Assembly (NCBI GenBank): GCA_020637335.1
Contig: JACJWC010000012.1
Coordinates: forward strand, 62,001 to 126,000
Origin: Acidobacteriota bacterium
GTDB taxonomy: Bacteria; Acidobacteriota; Holophagae; Acanthopleuribacterales; Acanthopleuribacteraceae
DNA length: 64,000 nt
Reading direction: 5' to 3'
Under the pieces are notes generated by a model, which was not told the DNA's origin, did not search any database, and was given only the letters and a program-made list of their open reading frames with translations. Of the stretch, positions 16,821 through 26,020 are shown piece by piece. Within the stretch, counting starts at the first letter, position 1. Every line of letters begins with the position of its first letter. Position numbers and translations under genes: made by a program.

Positions 16821-19800
16821 ATGCTACGACTCGAAGCACTCGAACTCTACGGCTTTAAGTCGTTTGTCGACAAAACCAAAGTTACCTTCCCTGACGGCAC
16901 AACCTGTATCGTCGGACCAAACGGCTGCGGAAAAAGCAATATTGCCGATGCCATCTGCTGGGTATTGGGAGAACAAAGCGCAAAATCCTTGCGTGGTTCC
17001 AAAATGGAAGATGTCATTTTTGCTGGTTCCGCCAACCGAAAACCCGCCGGATATGCCGAAGTCACCATGACCTGGCAGCGTATTGAAGCGCTTCAGGACG
17101 AGAAGGAATCGCGCCTGGTCGTCACCCGCCGCTTGTATCGCAATGGCGATTCGGAATACCTGATCAACCAAACAGCCTGCCGCTTAAAAGATATCCAAAA
17201 CGCGTTATGGGATTTCGGCATGGGGTCCAAAGCCTATTCCATCATTGAACAGGGCAAAATTGGCCAGATCCTCAATGCCAAACCGCAAGAGCGACGCACC
17301 TTAATTGAAGAAGCAGCCGGCATTGCCAAATACAAGCAGCGGCGCCATGAATCCGAACTGAAATTGCGCTCGGCCGAGGAAAACCTGTCGCGTGTGGATG
17401 ACATTATTTCCGAGGTTCAAAAACAACGCACCCACCTCAATCGTCAGGTGGGCAAGGCCAACCGCTACAAAGCCATGCAAGACGAATTTAAGCAAAAGGA
17501 ATTTCAGGTCCTCAACTTCGACTTGTTTCATCACCACCAGGCGTTGACCCGAATTCAAAAGGCCAATTCCGAAGCACAAAAAAAAGAATGGGCGCTGACC
17601 ACCGAAATCACCAAAATTGAGGTGGATATCGCCAAACGACGTCAGCATCTGTTACTGGATGAACAAACCCTGCGCGGGTTAGAGGCGGAAATCGCCGAGG
17701 CTGTCCGCCAATTGGACGTGTGTGAAGCGACCATCAAATTCAATCAGGAAAAAAAGACGGACCGGGCAACCCGCATTCAGCAAGCCATCCAAGAACTGGA
17801 AACGGGCCAAAGCGAACAAACGCTCCTCCAACACAAATTGGCTGAAACTCAGCAGGAACGCGAGGCCCTAGGCCAGGAGATTCAGACAACCGGCCAAAGC
17901 CAAAACGATCTCCAGCAGCGCGAACACACCGCCCGCCAGCAGTTTCAGGCTCAACAAGAACGGGTTCGCCAGGCGGGCAAGGCCTTTCAAGAGGCCCAAT
18001 TACGCCAACAAAAAACGCGAGTCAATCTGGATCAGGTACGCAGCCAGAGCGAAAACATTCAGCGCCAGATCCAACAATTCCAGGAGAGTTACGATCAGGC
18101 CAAGGTCGAAATGGAGAATCTGTTGGAGCAAAGTGAAACCCAGCAGGAACAGACCCAGGCAGCGGATCAGGAACTCAAATCCGCACGCGAGCAGTTGGTG
18201 ACCGCGCTCGAGGTGAAGAAAACGGCCCAGCAATCGGCGGAATCCGCGCGCCAAGCGTTGCAGGAGCACCAACGTCAGGTTTCACGAGCCGAGGATCGCT
18301 GCAAACATTTTCAGCAAATTTTAAGTGAACGGGCAGATTTGCCCGATTCACTCAAATCGGTATTAAAACGACTGGAAACAAAACCGCCCCTCTTACGCGA
18401 TTTAATCGATTCCAGACACCAATACGATGCTGCCTTGGAATGGGTCCTGGCACCGCTTATGGATGCCCTCGTCTTTGAAGAGGAGTCGGGTTTGGACGCG
18501 TTGCAGCATTTCCCGCTGGGTACCGGCTACAAAGCACTGGTTTTGGGTGAGGAAGACGATTGGCAGGAAGAGGGCGAGCCCGAAGGCCTGGTTTCCGTCA
18601 TGAACCAATTAAAAGGGTCACAACAACTGCTCACCGCGCTCAAACCCATTCTGCAAAACCATTACATCGTTGCGGAAGGCGAATTGGCCGATTGGTCGGA
18701 GATTTTTCCCGACTGGACCTTTATAGACCCAACCGGAAATTTCCGGCGTAAGGGCGGGTTCCTGATCCAGCGATCGGGCAAACAAAAAAGCGGGTTTCTG
18801 CAACTAAAAGGTGAATTGGCCGAAGCCGAAAAAGGATTAGACGCAGCGAAGACTCAACTCCCCGCTTTTGAAAGCCAAAACCAGCAGGCGCAAGCGGATA
18901 TGGTTAAGGCTGAAGAACAGCTCGTCCAGGCGCAATCCGCCGTTCGCGATTGGGAACGCCGCCAACAAACCCTGACTTTAGAGGGCAAACGCCTGCTCGA
19001 TTTGCGCAATCGGCTGAATGCACTATGCATGCAGGAGCAAAACCGTCTGACCAGTCTGGAATCTCAAAGAGAACAAATGCAGGTGGATAACGCCCGATTA
19101 AGCGAGGAACTCGCCCAATTCAACGAAGAAATGGCCGAAATGCAATTCAATCTGCGCGAAGAGGAACAGGCTCTGGAACAGGCCCGCGCAACCTCGTTTC
19201 AACTCCAGTCCGAACTGGCGGTCTGGCATGAAAAGGTAGCCAGCCGCAATCAACTGATGGCGCGCATGGACAGCGAGCACCGCAATTTGAGCCAGCAGCT
19301 GCAAGCGCTACAGGAGCGCATCCAAAAGAACCAAACCAATCAGGCCGCGTGGAAACAAGACTTGTTGGATTTCGAAAAAGCCAATGGCGAGTTAAAAGTC
19401 AAAATCAAAAATCTGAATGGCATTCGTGAAGAGACCAAACAGCGCGCCGTTCGATTGGACGAAGGCATTCAGGAACAACGGACCCAACTCAATGGCTTGG
19501 AAGACCAGCTGAAATCGGCTGTCGGCCTACGCGATGATTTAAGGGCTGAGCAGGGACGTTGCGAATTGGAAGCCGCCCGCCTGGTCGGAAAAATGGCCCA
19601 GTTTCAGGAAAAGTACCAAATCAATCGCGAGGAAGAATGGCAGGCCCAGAGCGTAAAAGAATCGGATTTGGTGGCAGCCGAGCTGTGTGAACAATTGCGC
19701 GGCGATTGTCAGGACCTGGCCATGCGGATCCATGCGCTGGGCCCGGTCAATTTATTGGCCCTGGAAGAATTTGAGGAAATTGAACAACGCTACCAATTCC

Positions 19801-20330
19801 TGGTCGACCAACAAAAAGACCTGATCGATTCCATCGCAGAAATAAAATCAACCATCCATAAACTCAATAAGGTGTGTATTGAAAAGTTTCGCGAAACGTT
19901 TAACACCGTTAACGAACGCTTTGGTCACAATTTCCGCGAGCTGTTTGGCGGAGGTGCGGCCCAACTGCAGTTGTTGGATGAGGACAATGCGCTCGAAAGC
20001 GGGATCGATATGTTGGTCCAACCACCCGGTAAAAAATTGCAAAACGTTTTGCTCATGTCAGGCGGTGAAAAAGCCATGACCGCTATCGCCCTGCTCTTCG
20101 CCATTTTTGAGTACAAACCCAGCCCTTTCTGCCTACTGGATGAGGTGGATGCGCCCTTGGATGAGGTCAACGTGACCCGTTTCATGCGCAAATTGGAAGA
20201 GATGAAACGCAACACCCAATTCATCATCATCACCCACCACAAAATCACCATGTCGGGTGCTTCCAGCCTGCTCGGCGTGACCATGGAAGAAACCGGCTGC
20301 TCCAAACTTGTCTCCGTAAAATTTAACTAA
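16821..20330 (+). CDS. smc: Chromosome segregation ATPase SMC
   Basis: At 1169 residues it has the normal SMC length and architecture. The N-terminal ATPase half shows Walker A GPNGCGKSN (residues 32-40). Two long coiled coils rich in Gln/Glu/Lys/Ala (about 170-500 and 680-1000) flank a hinge near residues 510-640 (LPDSLKSVLKRLETKPPLLR... GTGYKALVLGEE). The C-terminal half has the ABC signature LLMSGGEKAMTA and Walker B PFCLLDEVDAPLDE. SMC, with ScpA and ScpB, condenses DNA and aids chromosome segregation. The scp genes are not in the window. The gene follows pyrR by 12 bases. Confidence 0.97.
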   Translation: MLRLEALELYGFKSFVDKTKVTFPDGTTCIVGPNGCGKSNIADAICWVLGEQSAKSLRGSKMEDVIFAGSANRKPAGYAEVTMTWQRIEALQDEKESRLVVTRRLYRNGDSEYLINQTACRLKDIQNALWDFGMGSKAYSIIEQGKIGQILNAKPQERRTLIEEAAGIAKYKQRRHESELKLRSAEENLSRVDDIISEVQKQRTHLNRQVGKANRYKAMQDEFKQKEFQVLNFDLFHHHQALTRIQKANSEAQKKEWALTTEITKIEVDIAKRRQHLLLDEQTLRGLEAEIAEAVRQLDVCEATIKFNQEKKTDRATRIQQAIQELETGQSEQTLLQHKLAETQQEREALGQEIQTTGQSQNDLQQREHTARQQFQAQQERVRQAGKAFQEAQLRQQKTRVNLDQVRSQSENIQRQIQQFQESYDQAKVEMENLLEQSETQQEQTQAADQELKSAREQLVTALEVKKTAQQSAESARQALQEHQRQVSRAEDRCKHFQQILSERADLPDSLKSVLKRLETKPPLLRDLIDSRHQYDAALEWVLAPLMDALVFEEESGLDALQHFPLGTGYKALVLGEEDDWQEEGEPEGLVSVMNQLKGSQQLLTALKPILQNHYIVAEGELADWSEIFPDWTFIDPTGNFRRKGGFLIQRSGKQKSGFLQLKGELAEAEKGLDAAKTQLPAFESQNQQAQADMVKAEEQLVQAQSAVRDWERRQQTLTLEGKRLLDLRNRLNALCMQEQNRLTSLESQREQMQVDNARLSEELAQFNEEMAEMQFNLREEEQALEQARATSFQLQSELAVWHEKVASRNQLMARMDSEHRNLSQQLQALQERIQKNQTNQAAWKQDLLDFEKANGELKVKIKNLNGIREETKQRAVRLDEGIQEQRTQLNGLEDQLKSAVGLRDDLRAEQGRCELEAARLVGKMAQFQEKYQINREEEWQAQSVKESDLVAAELCEQLRGDCQDLAMRIHALGPVNLLALEEFEEIEQRYQFLVDQQKDLIDSIAEIKSTIHKLNKVCIEKFRETFNTVNERFGHNFRELFGGGAAQLQLLDEDNALESGIDMLVQPPGKKLQNVLLMSGGEKAMTAIALLFAIFEYKPSPFCLLDEVDAPLDEVNVTRFMRKLEEMKRNTQFIIITHHKITMSGASSLLGVTMEETGCSKLVSVKFN

Positions 20331-20706
20331 AACCACATTTCCTGTTTGTGAATGTCAATCTAAATGCTATATTTTCCACCTCCCCAAAACAAAATCCCGA
20401 AGATTGATCCTTTAGACTTGCGATCAAATTGTCGATGGGATAAATAGACTGGCATGTGAGGATTTCCACATTCGATTAACAGAAACACCTTTTCCAGTCC
20501 AACGTATGTAAGGAAAAACGCGGCAAAAGCCACGCCTAACGGGCCCTAAAACCCAGCAGGCGCGAGGTGTTTGCAAATTTACGCCCATAACCTGTGAAAT
20601 AAACCGCTATATTCCAATGAATTGACGCGAAAAACTATTGTAGACATTAAGAATTTTTTTTGTAAAATTAGAAAAATCGGCACTGAAGATTGAAACAGGG
20701 GGAATC
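20331..20706. other. Intergenic region downstream of smc
   Basis: About 375 bases of AT-rich sequence hold no convincing frame. A TTGACG at 20622-20627 and CATTAA at 20645-20650, 17 bases apart, make a possible sigma-70 promoter for the paralog pair that follows. A T-rich stretch precedes the next ribosome site (CAGGGGGAATC). Confidence 0.35.
20622..20650 (+). promoter_or_regulatory. Possible sigma-70 promoter of the paralog pair
   Basis: The -35 TTGACG and -10-like CATTAA are 17 bases apart, and the ATG lies about 55 bases further on. The -10 box matches only weakly, so this is tentative. Confidence 0.3.
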
Positions 20707-21258
20707 ATGAGTAAAAAAGCTCAGAGCAAAGAAGAAGCAGAAATTCCAAAAATCTTCGATCAAGACGAGATGGGTCTGTTACCCGTTGACCCCAATAAAT
20801 CGACAGATGAGTTGTTGAACCTGCAAGGTGTTTTCTATTTAAAAGATGTCGCTCGCCATTTGGACATCAATTCACAGGACCTGAAACGCAAAGCGAAAGA
20901 GTTGGAAGTTAAAGGGGAATCGCCCTGGGAAGTCATGGGCATTCGCAAGACCTGGAGCCACTGGATTGTGCGCATGTCCAAGTTCTCCCCTTACTTCCGC
21001 AAGTTCATGTTGCCTAAATTGGCCACGGTCCAGGATGAGTGGGATACCAATGAAATGCTGAACCAAAAAGGGGTCTTTTACCTCTCCGATGTCTGCACCA
21101 AGCTGCCGTTCACCGTGCATAACATCAAATATCAAGTGCGCCGCAACCCCAAATCCAGAGACCTGTATGGCGTTTGGAAGGATCCCGATTACAAAACTTA
21201 CCTGGTCGACATGGAAGTTTTTGCCAATTGGATCCGCCGCGTTTGGGCAAGTAAATAA
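20707..21258 (+). CDS. Two-module repeat protein of unknown family (paralog 1)
   Basis: The 183-residue protein contains two copies of a module of about 75 residues. Each begins with a D..W/T.ELL...GVFYLKDV-type segment and ends with WxVRM..F..Y or YLVDMEVFANW. In copy A: ELLNLQGVFYLKDVARHLDI, SPWEVMGIRKTWSHWIVRMS. In copy B: EMLNQKGVFYLSDVCTKLPF, YGVWKDPDYKTYLVDM. The first half of each module resembles a MerR/winged-helix-type DNA-binding turn (FYLxDVxxxL), but this is only a guess. No signal peptide. The next gene is a tandem duplicate 11 bases away. I do not know any characterised member. Confidence 0.75.
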   Translation: MSKKAQSKEEAEIPKIFDQDEMGLLPVDPNKSTDELLNLQGVFYLKDVARHLDINSQDLKRKAKELEVKGESPWEVMGIRKTWSHWIVRMSKFSPYFRKFMLPKLATVQDEWDTNEMLNQKGVFYLSDVCTKLPFTVHNIKYQVRRNPKSRDLYGVWKDPDYKTYLVDMEVFANWIRRVWASK

Positions 21259-21269
21259 GGGGGGCGACC

Positions 21270-21833
21270 ATGGCAGAAAAAAAACGCAAAAAAGTCGACC
21301 CTACAAAAGTCTCCTTTGATCCCTTAGAGATGCAGGTCTCTGAAATTGATCCCAAATGGAATGCTGAAAAGCTCATGGCCCAAGATGGTTTGTTTTTGCT
21401 GGGACCGGTCTGTAAGAAGTTGGGTGTTGAAATCGCCATGGTCCGCAAAAAGTACAAAGAACGTCTTGCCGAAGGCGGTGATCCGTGGGATGAAATGGGT
21501 ATTACCAAAGTGCTCAGCGTGTGGATGGTCCGCATGGTGCGCTTTGCCCCCTATTTCAAAAAAGAGAAAAGCTACAAAATCCAACGGGTCGATCCCGAAT
21601 GGGATGGCAATGAACTGATGACCAAAAAGGGTTTGTTTTTCCTGACCGATGTCTGCGAAAAAATTCCGTTCACGCCGCATCAATTTCGCCATCAGGTACG
21701 CACCAACCCCAATGCAGAAAAAGACTATGGGGTGTGGTGGGATGATGAACTGCGCCACTACATCGTGCGCATGGAAAAATTCTCCAAGTGGATCATTGAC
21801 CTGTGGCAAAACCACCAGTACGGCTTTGAGTGA
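21270..21833 (+). CDS. Two-module repeat protein of unknown family (paralog 2)
   Basis: The 187-residue protein is clearly paralogous to the preceding gene: LMAQDGLFLLGPVCKKLGV, DPWDEMGITKVLSVWMVRM, then ELMTKKGLFFLTDVCEKIPF and KDYGVWWDDELRHYIVRM. Both halves of both proteins align, giving four modules in a row. SD GGGGGGCGACC precedes the ATG. An intrinsic terminator follows the stop, closing a two-gene unit. The protein is cytoplasmic by prediction and of unknown function, possibly DNA- or RNA-binding. Confidence 0.77.
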   Translation: MAEKKRKKVDPTKVSFDPLEMQVSEIDPKWNAEKLMAQDGLFLLGPVCKKLGVEIAMVRKKYKERLAEGGDPWDEMGITKVLSVWMVRMVRFAPYFKKEKSYKIQRVDPEWDGNELMTKKGLFFLTDVCEKIPFTPHQFRHQVRTNPNAEKDYGVWWDDELRHYIVRMEKFSKWIIDLWQNHQYGFE

Positions 21834-21856
21834 TCAAAACCCACAACCAAATTCGG

Positions 21857-21887
21857 AAAGGGGCGAATGTTTTTCGCCCCTTTTTTT
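21857..21887 (+). terminator. Strong intrinsic terminator
   Basis: The stem GGGGCGAA (21860-21867) / TTCGCCCC (21873-21880) with loop TGTTT is followed by seven Ts and preceded by AAA that can extend the stem. It lies 23 bases after the stop of paralog 2. Confidence 0.92.
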
Positions 21888-22032
21888 GTTGGGCATCACT
21901 TTTTTCCAAGGCATTCATGCCTTTAACCGCGAATTCACTTGGTTCCCACAAGCGAATAGCCTATAGTTCTGGCGTGTAAAAAATGGCGCGCCAACCCCCA
22001 AATCTTGTTGGTCGCCTCGAGGAGACCCCCGA

Positions 22033-22740
22033 ATGTTAATGCTTATTCTCAGTTTGTTTGTCATTAGCGATGTCAATCAGGACATCGAAGCCGTACTCAA
22101 AAAAGTTGAAAACCGCTTTGCCGAAGGCAGCATGTCCGCCGACATGGAAGGTGCCATGGAAATGAACCAAATGGGCATGGCTATGAAAATGTCCTATACC
22201 GGCCAAGTCATCCGTTTGGATGATACCCACATGCGCACAACCATGAACATGGACATGGACATGGGCCAACAAAAAATGCAAAACAATATGCTCATCGTTT
22301 GGGATGGCACAACCTCCTGGATCGAAAACCAAATGATGGGTCAAACCATGGTCATCAAAGGCACCATTGAGGAAATCAAAGGTTCCAACCAAAGCCGTTT
22401 CGACATGGGCAAAATGGTGGAAAGCCTCAAGGAAATGGCCGACTGGGAATCCATGAAAGAAGAAGGCGATATGGTCATTCTTAAGGGCAAAGTCAAAGCC
22501 GAAAAATCTTCGGAAAACCCCATGCTGGCCCAGGCCACCGATATCACCGTTTCTCTGCACAAAAATGATGTCTTACCCATGACCGTGGAATACACCAATG
22601 CGGAAAAGAGCATCATGAAAGTGGTCATGAAAAACCCCAAACCGTTAACTGACGAGCAGAAATCCGAAGCGTTCTATCAATACACTCCGCCCGAAGGTGT
22701 TATGGTCATGGATTTCAAAGACATGCCGCAAATGCAGTAA
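22033..22740 (+). CDS. Methionine-rich LolA-like periplasmic protein
   Basis: The 235-residue protein has a short hydrophobic N-terminus (MLMLILSLFVISDV) and the open half-barrel features of LolA-type lipoprotein carriers: TGQVIRLDDTHM, NMLIVWDGTTSWIENQ, LKEMADWESM and PMTVEYTNAEKSIMKVVM. It is unusually rich in methionine, about 35 of 235 residues, with clusters such as MEMNQMGMAMKM and MNMDMDMGQQKM. LolA shuttles lipoproteins across the periplasm; the Met excess could bind Cu(I) or reflect an oxidation-buffering surface. SD GAGGAG precedes the start. It has no LolB partner nearby. Confidence 0.68.
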   Translation: MLMLILSLFVISDVNQDIEAVLKKVENRFAEGSMSADMEGAMEMNQMGMAMKMSYTGQVIRLDDTHMRTTMNMDMDMGQQKMQNNMLIVWDGTTSWIENQMMGQTMVIKGTIEEIKGSNQSRFDMGKMVESLKEMADWESMKEEGDMVILKGKVKAEKSSENPMLAQATDITVSLHKNDVLPMTVEYTNAEKSIMKVVMKNPKPLTDEQKSEAFYQYTPPEGVMVMDFKDMPQMQ

Positions 22741-22748
22741 TTTTGCGA

Positions 22749-24218
22749 TTAGGCGGGCACCGTTCGGGTGCTCGCCCATTCCCGTAACGCACCAATTTTC
22801 TCAGCCATGATCAGAGACAGCGGACGGGTCTTTTGCATTTGATCGAAAAGGGTCATGGTGGTTAAGGGTTGACCCGAACCCATTGAGGCGTACATCGCGC
22901 CGACCACGACTTGCTCCAGCTCCGCACCTGAAAATCCTTCGGAGAGCTGGGCCAACATCAGGAAATCGAACTGGGTCAGATCCAAATTGCGTTTCTGCAA
23001 GTGGATCGACAGAATTTCGGCCCGGGTTTCCATATCGGGCAAATCGACAAAAAAGATTTCGTCGAAGCGGCCTTTGCGCATCAGTTCGGGTGGAAGCGCG
23101 GCAATGTCATTGGCCGTCGCCACCAGGAAAACCGACGACTTGCGTTCCGCCATCCAGGTCAATAGCGTACCTAAAACGCGTTTGGAAACGCCGCCATCAT
23201 CGCCATCGCCGCTTATGCCCTTCTCGATTTCATCGACCCACAACACGCAGGGTGCCATGGTATCTGCAGAACTCAGACTTTCGCGCAGGTTGCGCTCGGT
23301 TTCACCGTAATACTTGTTGTACAAACTGCCGCAATCCAAACGCAATAAGGGCACGCCCCAAACACCGGCAACGGCTTTGGCTGCCAGTGACTTGCCACAC
23401 CCTTGTACGCCCAACAATAAAATCCCTTTGGGCGGATCCACGGCTAGCGCTTGCTCGCCCAAAAAAACCTTGCGGCGCAACTCCAACCAGGCTTTTAAGT
23501 TGGGCAACCCTCCAACCTCGGCAAAACGCGCAGTCTCAAATTCGTAGTGCAAAACACCCATCCGATCGAGCAGATCATATTTGGCTTTTTGGACGGCATG
23601 AATATCACTTTCACTGATCACACCATCATCAAAGATGGCCGTGCGCGCCAAGCGTTTGGCATCGGTCAAGGTCAGGCCCTGCAGGCTGCGTTTCAACAAA
23701 TCCAAGGCTTTTTGATCAATTTCAACCGGGTCGCTGTTTAAGGTGTTCCATTCCATAACCAGTTCGTCGAGGACGTCCTGAATTACATCCTTGTTGGGTG
23801 CCTTTAAGGAGAACCGAGCGGTTAAGCTGCGCAGTTCGGCCGGAACCTCCAGACGCGGGCTTAACAAAACGACCCGATTGGGCATTTTGTCAAAATGCAA
23901 GGCAATTTCACGCAAAGTGCGCACCAGGATCGGATCCTCTAAAAAAGGATGGAAATCCAATAATAAAAAAATGCCCGGCTTGGTGACCGAACGGATATGA
24001 CGCAGAACCTCACTGGGTTGTGCATTGAACTTTTGCGGTGCAAATCCGGGTGCCATCCGACACAGGCCTTGGGTAACCGACCACTTAAAAACGGGCAACC
24101 CCATTTCCGACTGCGCGCGATCGAATAAATCGAGGACCCGTGCCTCTTCATCGCTCTCCACCAGAATGATGGGATTTCCCGCCCTAAGAATCAGGTTCAA
24201 TTCCTTCATATCCGGCAA
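22749..24218 (-). CDS. Ycf46-like AAA+ ATPase
   Basis: The 489-residue protein matches the layout of the chloroplast/cyanobacterial Ycf46 group. An N-terminal alpha/beta domain (LILRAGNPIILVESDEEARV) resembles a degenerate AAA fold; it is followed by a linker and a classical AAA module with Walker A GVQGCGKSL, Walker B CVLWVDEIEKG, sensor ATANDIAALPPELMRKGRFDE (the MRxGRFDE SRH segment) and C-terminal helix. Start TTG at 24218 is preferred because AGGAGG sits 8 bases before it; the ATG 9 bases later is too far. The protein probably remodels a protein complex; in cyanobacteria Ycf46 is linked to CO2 response, which may not apply here. The stop is 8 bases from the LolA-like gene's stop. Confidence 0.86.
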   Translation of the reverse strand: MPDMKELNLILRAGNPIILVESDEEARVLDLFDRAQSEMGLPVFKWSVTQGLCRMAPGFAPQKFNAQPSEVLRHIRSVTKPGIFLLLDFHPFLEDPILVRTLREIALHFDKMPNRVVLLSPRLEVPAELRSLTARFSLKAPNKDVIQDVLDELVMEWNTLNSDPVEIDQKALDLLKRSLQGLTLTDAKRLARTAIFDDGVISESDIHAVQKAKYDLLDRMGVLHYEFETARFAEVGGLPNLKAWLELRRKVFLGEQALAVDPPKGILLLGVQGCGKSLAAKAVAGVWGVPLLRLDCGSLYNKYYGETERNLRESLSSADTMAPCVLWVDEIEKGISGDGDDGGVSKRVLGTLLTWMAERKSSVFLVATANDIAALPPELMRKGRFDEIFFVDLPDMETRAEILSIHLQKRNLDLTQFDFLMLAQLSEGFSGAELEQVVVGAMYASMGSGQPLTTMTLFDQMQKTRPLSLIMAEKIGALREWASTRTVPA

Positions 24219-24239
24219 GGCGTTATCCTCCTTGGCTGC

Positions 24240-24986
24240 CTAATCCAGCGCATGGAAGTCTACCGCTTCTGTTTTCAAAAGCCAAAGATTTCCCGATTGG
24301 ACCAGTTGGCCTTTGATGCGCATGGGTCGGGCTACCCATTCCAGAATTTCGGGTCCAAATGGTTTCATTTGCTGATTGACCAAGAGCAGCACATCGGCCA
24401 GTCCTTCTTCGTTGCGCACCAAGAACACCGGTGGAATTCCGCCACTGATACAGCGCACGGCACAATCGCGGTGCGGCTTGAGATGGCCCGGGTTCATCAC
24501 ACCCAAATAACACTTAGCGTCAACGATTTCACCGGCCAATTCGACCTGACCCAACACGCGTTGTTGCGGCGCAAATCTTTGTTCTCCACCGCGCGGCTCA
24601 ATTGAGTCGGGTACCAGTTCCAACATGACCCGACCATGACGATGAATCAAGCTGCCCTGCAAAACCACATTCTGATTGTCAAACGGTTGAATAAGCGGAC
24701 CTGCTCCAAATTTAAACGGAGCGACCAAAAGGTAGGCCGTGCGCGTTTCGCTGTTGGGATTCTGCACCCAGAGCATAGGCTGCGGCTCCAATTGCAAGAT
24801 CCCCTCAAAACTTTGGGCATGACCAAAATCGAAAAATCCTCCCGTTAGCCGGGTTTGGCTGCTGGCCAACCAAAACCCCAAACCTATGCCCAATACCAAC
24901 AAGGCCACGACCCATCGTCCGATGAATCGGGCCAATTGCCCTTCCATTTGAGGCATGTAACCAACATAAAACGGTTGTTCCTTCAC
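24240..24986 (-). CDS. Membrane-anchored conserved protein of Rieske cluster
   Basis: The 248-residue protein has one N-terminal membrane helix (VVALLVLGIGLGFWLAS) and a soluble domain ending with the conserved cysteine/histidine block GEIVDAKCYLGVMNPGHLKP, HRDCAVRCISGGIPPVFLV. That block recurs in proteins next to Rieske-type and ferric-reductase-like genes in other phyla, and its C-x8..H..C-x3-C pattern suggests metal or heme binding. GTG start overlaps the stop of the preceding Rieske gene by 4 bases (GTGA) with GGAGGTGAATC ahead of it, so the pair is translationally coupled. Role in the electron-transfer cluster is inferred from context. Confidence 0.72.
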   Translation of the reverse strand: MKEQPFYVGYMPQMEGQLARFIGRWVVALLVLGIGLGFWLASSQTRLTGGFFDFGHAQSFEGILQLEPQPMLWVQNPNSETRTAYLLVAPFKFGAGPLIQPFDNQNVVLQGSLIHRHGRVMLELVPDSIEPRGGEQRFAPQQRVLGQVELAGEIVDAKCYLGVMNPGHLKPHRDCAVRCISGGIPPVFLVRNEEGLADVLLLVNQQMKPFGPEILEWVARPMRIKGQLVQSGNLWLLKTEAVDFHALD

Positions 24987-26020
24987 GATTCACCTCCCCA
25001 AACAGCCGGTTCTACCGCCGTTCCCGCCGGCAGCGGCAACGATTTAACCCAAATGCTGCCCTCGCGGATTTGAACCTGAAAAGTGGGGATCTTTTCCGTA
25101 AAAGGTGGCGGCGAGCAACCGTTTTCGGGCAAATATTGGTACCCATGCCAAGGACAGGTGATCATTCCATCAATAATTCTGCCCTCACCCAGAGGCCCAT
25201 TTTGATGTTGGCACACGTTACTGACGGCCATGATGCGCTGATCATCGCGGAACACGGCCACCCGCTCACCGGAAACGGTCACCACAACCCCTCGCTGGTT
25301 AGGAATATCCTGAGGGGAGCACACTTTGACCCAGCCCATTTCTTCGGGTTGTTCCCGATCACATGCGCGTTCGCGCCAGCCTGCAATCACGTGCAGGCTT
25401 GCCACCAGCACAAATCCAAAAGCCAAGGGCAACCACAATCGCGGGGATTGTTCCGCCTGGAGCACACCCAAGGCCACGTGGGCCAACACCAAGCCATAGG
25501 CCACATAAACGCCGAGATGCAGTGCTTTCCAAACCGGAGCCGTCAAATTCACCAACCAGAAGTCGTGGCTGGTCGCGGCCATCAGAAAAAAGATGATCAG
25601 CGCCACAAACCCAAGCTGCTGAAATGGAAAACCCGAAACGGAGTCCCATTGCGTATTAGCCGTTAACAGCGAGAGAAGCGGATCCATATCGCCAAAGGCA
25701 TGGAATTGGAGAACGGAAAAACTGCCGTGAATCAAGGCCAGCAGAAACATCGTCACACCCATGTGCCGGCGGTTGTAAAGCAGCGGCAAGAACCGCGCAT
25801 CCAGGCGGGCTGCTGGCCCGACCAGCAAAATGAGGTGCAATAAAATCAGGGCCGCACTTCCGAACGCTCGGATCATTAACGTTTCGGCAGTGACATCTGG
25901 AAAAAGCCAAGCGCCAGCGCCCATAAATGCCCCGAGATAAAGCGCAATCCCCAAGACCAGGAAAAAGTCATAGCGTTTCTTTTGGCGATTCCAGCCAACC
26001 GCACCATATCCGACGCTCAT
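24983..26020 (-). CDS. Ferric-reductase-like transmembrane protein with C-terminal Rieske domain
   Basis: About 345 residues in two parts. The N-terminal half has several membrane helices with His pairs (LILLHLILLVG, FLLALIHGSFSVLQFHA, ALHLGVYVAYGLVLAHVAL) like the heme-binding FRD/YedZ fold. The C-terminal half is a Rieske [2Fe-2S] domain: VCQHQNGPLGEG and MITCPWHGYQY supply the C-x-H and C-x2-H ligands. This arrangement suits a membrane electron-transfer step between heme b and an iron-sulfur centre. Start codon overlaps the previous stop (ATGA), with an AAGGAGG site upstream. The physiological donor and acceptor cannot be told. Confidence 0.87.
   Translation of the reverse strand: MSVGYGAVGWNRQKKRYDFFLVLGIALYLGAFMGAGAWLFPDVTAETLMIRAFGSAALILLHLILLVGPAARLDARFLPLLYNRRHMGVTMFLLALIHGSFSVLQFHAFGDMDPLLSLLTANTQWDSVSGFPFQQLGFVALIIFFLMAATSHDFWLVNLTAPVWKALHLGVYVAYGLVLAHVALGVLQAEQSPRLWLPLAFGFVLVASLHVIAGWRERACDREQPEEMGWVKVCSPQDIPNQRGVVVTVSGERVAVFRDDQRIMAVSNVCQHQNGPLGEGRIIDGMITCPWHGYQYLPENGCSPPPFTEKIPTFQVQIREGSIWVKSLPLPAGTAVEPAVWGGES

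Noticed and set aside
20331..20706. Riboswitch or tRNA in the gap after smc
   Set aside because: No recognisable conserved core, acceptor stem or T-loop.
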